Of a DNA stretch of 6,107 nt, positions 3,770 to 6,107 are shown piece after piece. Position 1 is the first letter of the stretch, and the number at the start of each line of letters is the position of its first letter. Source of the DNA: Desulfuromonadales bacterium (GTDB taxonomy: Bacteria > Desulfobacterota > Desulfuromonadia > Geobacterales > Pseudopelobacteraceae); assembly GCA_015688915.1 (NCBI GenBank), contig JAATGX010000299.1, positions 1-6,107 of the forward strand. The letters are read 5' to 3'. The notes beneath the pieces are model-generated. The model was not told where the DNA came from. It saw only the letters and a list, made by a program, of their open reading frames with translations, and did not search any database. A program made the translations under genes and the position numbers.

Positions 3770-6107
3770 GCGCCCCAGGGGGGAGTGGTCACCAGCGGAG
3801 CCGCGAACATCAGCCAGTCCGGCACGGTCACCAACATCAATCAATCCACGAACAGGGCTTCTATCAACTGGCAAGGGTTCAGCACCAAGCCGCAGGAAAC
3901 GGTCAATTTCAATCAGCCCAATTCCCAATCCATTACCCTCAATCGGGTCATCGGCAACGAAAAGAGCGTGCTGGAAGGGGCCCTCAATGCCACCGGCAAG
4001 GTTTTCCTGCTCAACTCCAACGGTGTGCTGCTCACCAAGGGGTCAACCGTCAACACCGCCGGCTTTCTGGCTAGCACCCTTAACCTGTCGGATGAGGATT
4101 TCAACGCCGGCAAGTACACTTTCAAGGCCAACGGCTCCACCGGCTCGGTGATCAACATGGGCACCATCACGGCCGGGGATGGCGGCTACGTGGCTCTGCT
4201 CGGCAACACCGTGTCGAACCAGGGGGTCATAACCGCCACCAAGGGGACCGTGGCCCTGGCCAGCGGCAACAAGGTCACCCTCAACTTCAACGGCGACTCC
4301 CTGGTGAACGTCACCATCGACGAAGGCACCCTGAACGGTCTGGTGGAAAACAAACAGGCCATCTACGCCGACGGCGGCAAGGTCATCCTGACCGCCAGGG
4401 CGGCCGATGACCTGTTGGGCAGCCAGGTGAACAACAGCGGCCTGATCCAAGCCCGGACCATCGACGATCTCAAGGGGAATATCGAGCTGTACGCTCATGG
4501 TGGCACCGCCAACGTAGACGGCACGCTTGATGCCTCGGCCCCCGTCCACGGCGACGGTGGCTTCATCGAGACCAGCGGGGACCATGTGAAGATCACCGAC
4601 AGCGCGGCCATCACCACCAAGGCGGCCCATGGGCAAAGCGGCGCTTGGCTCATCGATCCCGATGGCTTCACCATCGGCACCAACCGCGATATGACAGCCA
4701 CCGCCCTCACCGCTGCCCTGGCCAACGGCAGCGTGACCATCGCCTCCACCAACGGCAGCGGTGCGGACGGCAACATCAATGTCAACGAGGCGGTGAGCTG
4801 GTCGGCCAACACCCTAACCCTGAACGCCACCAACAACATCTTCGTCAATGCCGTCATGACCGCCACGGGCACGGCCGGCCTGGCGGCCAATTACGGCACC
4901 GGCACCAATGCGGACAGCACCCCCATGGGGCTGTATACCTATCAGGGCTCATACTCAACCAATCCGGGGTTCGCCGGCAGGATCGACTTCAGCGGGACCG
5001 GCGGCGTGAAGCTGAACGGGGCGGCCTACACCGTCATCAATAGTGCGGCCCAGTTGGCAACCAAAACCGATCTGACTGGGAACTATGTGCTGGGTAGCAA
5101 TATCAACATGACTTTTACGAGCGGCTGGAACGGCATCGCCACCGGCACCTTCACTGGCAACTTCAACGGGTTCGGCCATACGCTCAATACCCCTCAAACG
5201 ACCGGGACGGGCCTGTTCGGCACCATCGCCGGCGGCGCGGTGGTCAGCAACCTGCACAACGCGGGTAGCGGAGCCATGGTCAATGGCAGCGACGCCGTGG
5301 GTGGCCTAGTGAATTACAACCGTGGCAGCATCATCAACAGCTTTATCTCGGGCGCCTACCTGGACGACTATTCGACCACGGGCAGCACTCCCAGCAGCGT
5401 CGGCGGCCTGGTGGGCAGGAACTTCGGCCTGATCGCCCAATCCTATGGATATAACTCGGACATCTATCCGACAAATATCGCGGGCGGCCTGGTGGGCACC
5501 AATGAAACCACCGGCAGGATCATCGACAGTGGGGCAGCGTATTACAACACCCCAGGCGGTGCCCTCGGGTGGAACTATAATGCCACTGCCATCTCCTGGG
5601 TGGGTGGCTTGGTGGGGGTAAACAACGGAACCATCGTACGCTCCTTTAGCAACGCCCAGATAGCTCTGGACGATACGACCTCTAAGGCTGGGGGGTTTGT
5701 GGGGTTAAACACCGGCACCATCGACCAGAGTTATGCATCAAATTTTACGACAACCCTTTACAACTATGCCCCTCACTTGGCCGGCTTTGTATATGAAAAC
5801 CGGGGCACTATCACCAACGCCTACACCACGGCCCTGTATAATACCAATGTAGCGGCGAAATGGGATGCCGGGTTCGCCTATATCAATTCCGGCACCATCC
5901 GCGACGCCTACGCCATCGCCTATTCAGGCAACACTTCCACCCCCGCCCGATACGGATTCGTGTACAGCAACACCGGCACTATCTCGGATGCCTACTGGTA
6001 CGCGGATATAAGATCCGGGGCGAGGGCGGGCACCGGAACGACGTTTGAAGGGGCAACTCCCGCCACGCAACTGGCCAGCACTGCCGCCGCCACTTATTCC
6101 AACTACG
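3668..6107 (+). CDS. TpsA-type secreted exoprotein/adhesin: TPS (filamentous haemagglutinin N-terminal) domain plus GLUG repeats, 3' end outside window
   Basis: The frame is open from 3668 to the window end (813 codons, no stop). Residues 1-34 form a signal peptide: a basic FKKR, a hydrophobic stretch, and ALA before the likely cleavage; R25 in the core is unusual. Residues from about 37 to 290 are a TPS domain of the haemagglutination-activity type: ISQSGTVTNINQS, INWQGF (66-71), ETVNFNQP, ITLNRVIGN and FLLNSNGVLL (NSNG 116-119, where most relatives have NPNG), then a STLNLSDEDF segment. GGFIETSG (297-304) and WLIDPDGF (327-334) are typical of the next part of large exoproteins. Eight GLUG-type repeats run from residue 544 to 778. 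The product should cross the outer membrane through a TpsB partner and form a beta-helical surface or released adhesin. No TpsB gene is in the window. Codon choice in the repeat part is less GC-biased than in the metal-handling genes. Confidence 0.9.
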   Translation, partial: MQQLLESRFKKRSLLFAVAVILGYRLLASGPALAAPQGGVVTSGAANISQSGTVTNINQSTNRASINWQGFSTKPQETVNFNQPNSQSITLNRVIGNEKSVLEGALNATGKVFLLNSNGVLLTKGSTVNTAGFLASTLNLSDEDFNAGKYTFKANGSTGSVINMGTITAGDGGYVALLGNTVSNQGVITATKGTVALASGNKVTLNFNGDSLVNVTIDEGTLNGLVENKQAIYADGGKVILTARAADDLLGSQVNNSGLIQARTIDDLKGNIELYAHGGTANVDGTLDASAPVHGDGGFIETSGDHVKITDSAAITTKAAHGQSGAWLIDPDGFTIGTNRDMTATALTAALANGSVTIASTNGSGADGNINVNEAVSWSANTLTLNATNNIFVNAVMTATGTAGLAANYGTGTNADSTPMGLYTYQGSYSTNPGFAGRIDFSGTGGVKLNGAAYTVINSAAQLATKTDLTGNYVLGSNINMTFTSGWNGIATGTFTGNFNGFGHTLNTPQTTGTGLFGTIAGGAVVSNLHNAGSGAMVNGSDAVGGLVNYNRGSIINSFISGAYLDDYSTTGSTPSSVGGLVGRNFGLIAQSYGYNSDIYPTNIAGGLVGTNETTGRIIDSGAAYYNTPGGALGWNYNATAISWVGGLVGVNNGTIVRSFSNAQIALDDTTSKAGGFVGLNTGTIDQSYASNFTTTLYNYAPHLAGFVYENRGTITNAYTTALYNTNVAAKWDAGFAYINSGTIRDAYAIAYSGNTSTPARYGFVYSNTGTISDAYWYADIRSGARAGTGTTFEGATPATQLASTAAATYSNY
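5297..6001 (+). repeat. Eight GLUG-type protein repeats in the adhesin
   Basis: Repeat units begin at residues 544, 578, 605, 645, 674, 705, 734 and 762, spaced 27-40 residues. The first five fit GGLVGxNxGxIxxSY (for example VGGLVGVNNGTIVRSFS and AGGFVGLNTGTIDQSYA). The last three drift to AGFVYENRGTITNAYT, AGFAYINSGTIRDAYA and YGFVYSNTGTISDAYW. Such repeats usually form turns of a beta-helix. The DNA copies have diverged well beyond the protein pattern, so this is an old array rather than a recent expansion. Confidence 0.8.

Noticed and set aside
4043..4636. 197-codon minus-strand frame
   Set aside because: It lies wholly inside the adhesin frame on the other strand, and its valine/glycine-rich content mirrors the repeated GGC/ACC codons.

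Overview
The window looks like chromosomal DNA from a GC-rich Gram-negative bacterium. A sulfur/metal-reducing Desulfobacterota lineage (Geobacter/Pelobacter-like Desulfuromonadia) is my best guess. The guess rests on three things: a nitrogenase-associated ArsC-like protein, a two-partner-secretion adhesin with GLUG repeats, and intergenic copies of CACAGAG-type and CCCCTCCTT-type dispersed inverted repeats. No rRNA or housekeeping marker is present, so the taxonomy is an inference.

Region 1 (1-2715, + strand, very GC-rich) is a compact block of four co-directional genes. They are the 3' end of a periplasmic substrate-binding protein gene, a 228-residue HypB/UreG-like P-loop GTPase with three CxxC pairs, a 338-residue ABC ATPase with an extra N-terminal domain of about 90 residues, and a 148-residue ArsC-like protein of the nitrogenase-associated family. 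Intergenic gaps are 1, 9 and 30 bases, so they are probably co-transcribed from a promoter upstream of the window. The combination suggests uptake and handling of a metal or metal cofactor, possibly linked to nitrogenase. The substrate is not determined, and no permease gene is visible.

Region 2 (2716-3667) is a 952-base, more AT-rich non-coding stretch. It holds a CCCCTCCTT/AAGGAGGGG repeat, two long imperfect inverted repeats of the CACAAAG/CACAGAG type, a cluster of four GTTAC/GTAAC half-sites, a small terminator-like hairpin, and what looks like the control region of the next gene. That control region has a perfect TATAAT inside a 24-base palindrome, followed by a leader of about 160 bases with three hairpins, one of which is followed by a run of six T.

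Region 3 (3668-6107, + strand) is one long open frame that starts behind a strong AAGGAGG site and runs off the window (813 codons visible, no stop). It encodes a secreted TpsA-type exoprotein: signal peptide, filamentous-haemagglutinin-type TPS domain, a GGFIETSG...WLIDPDGF segment, and a run of eight GLUG-type repeats. A TpsB outer-membrane partner would be expected nearby but is not in the window.
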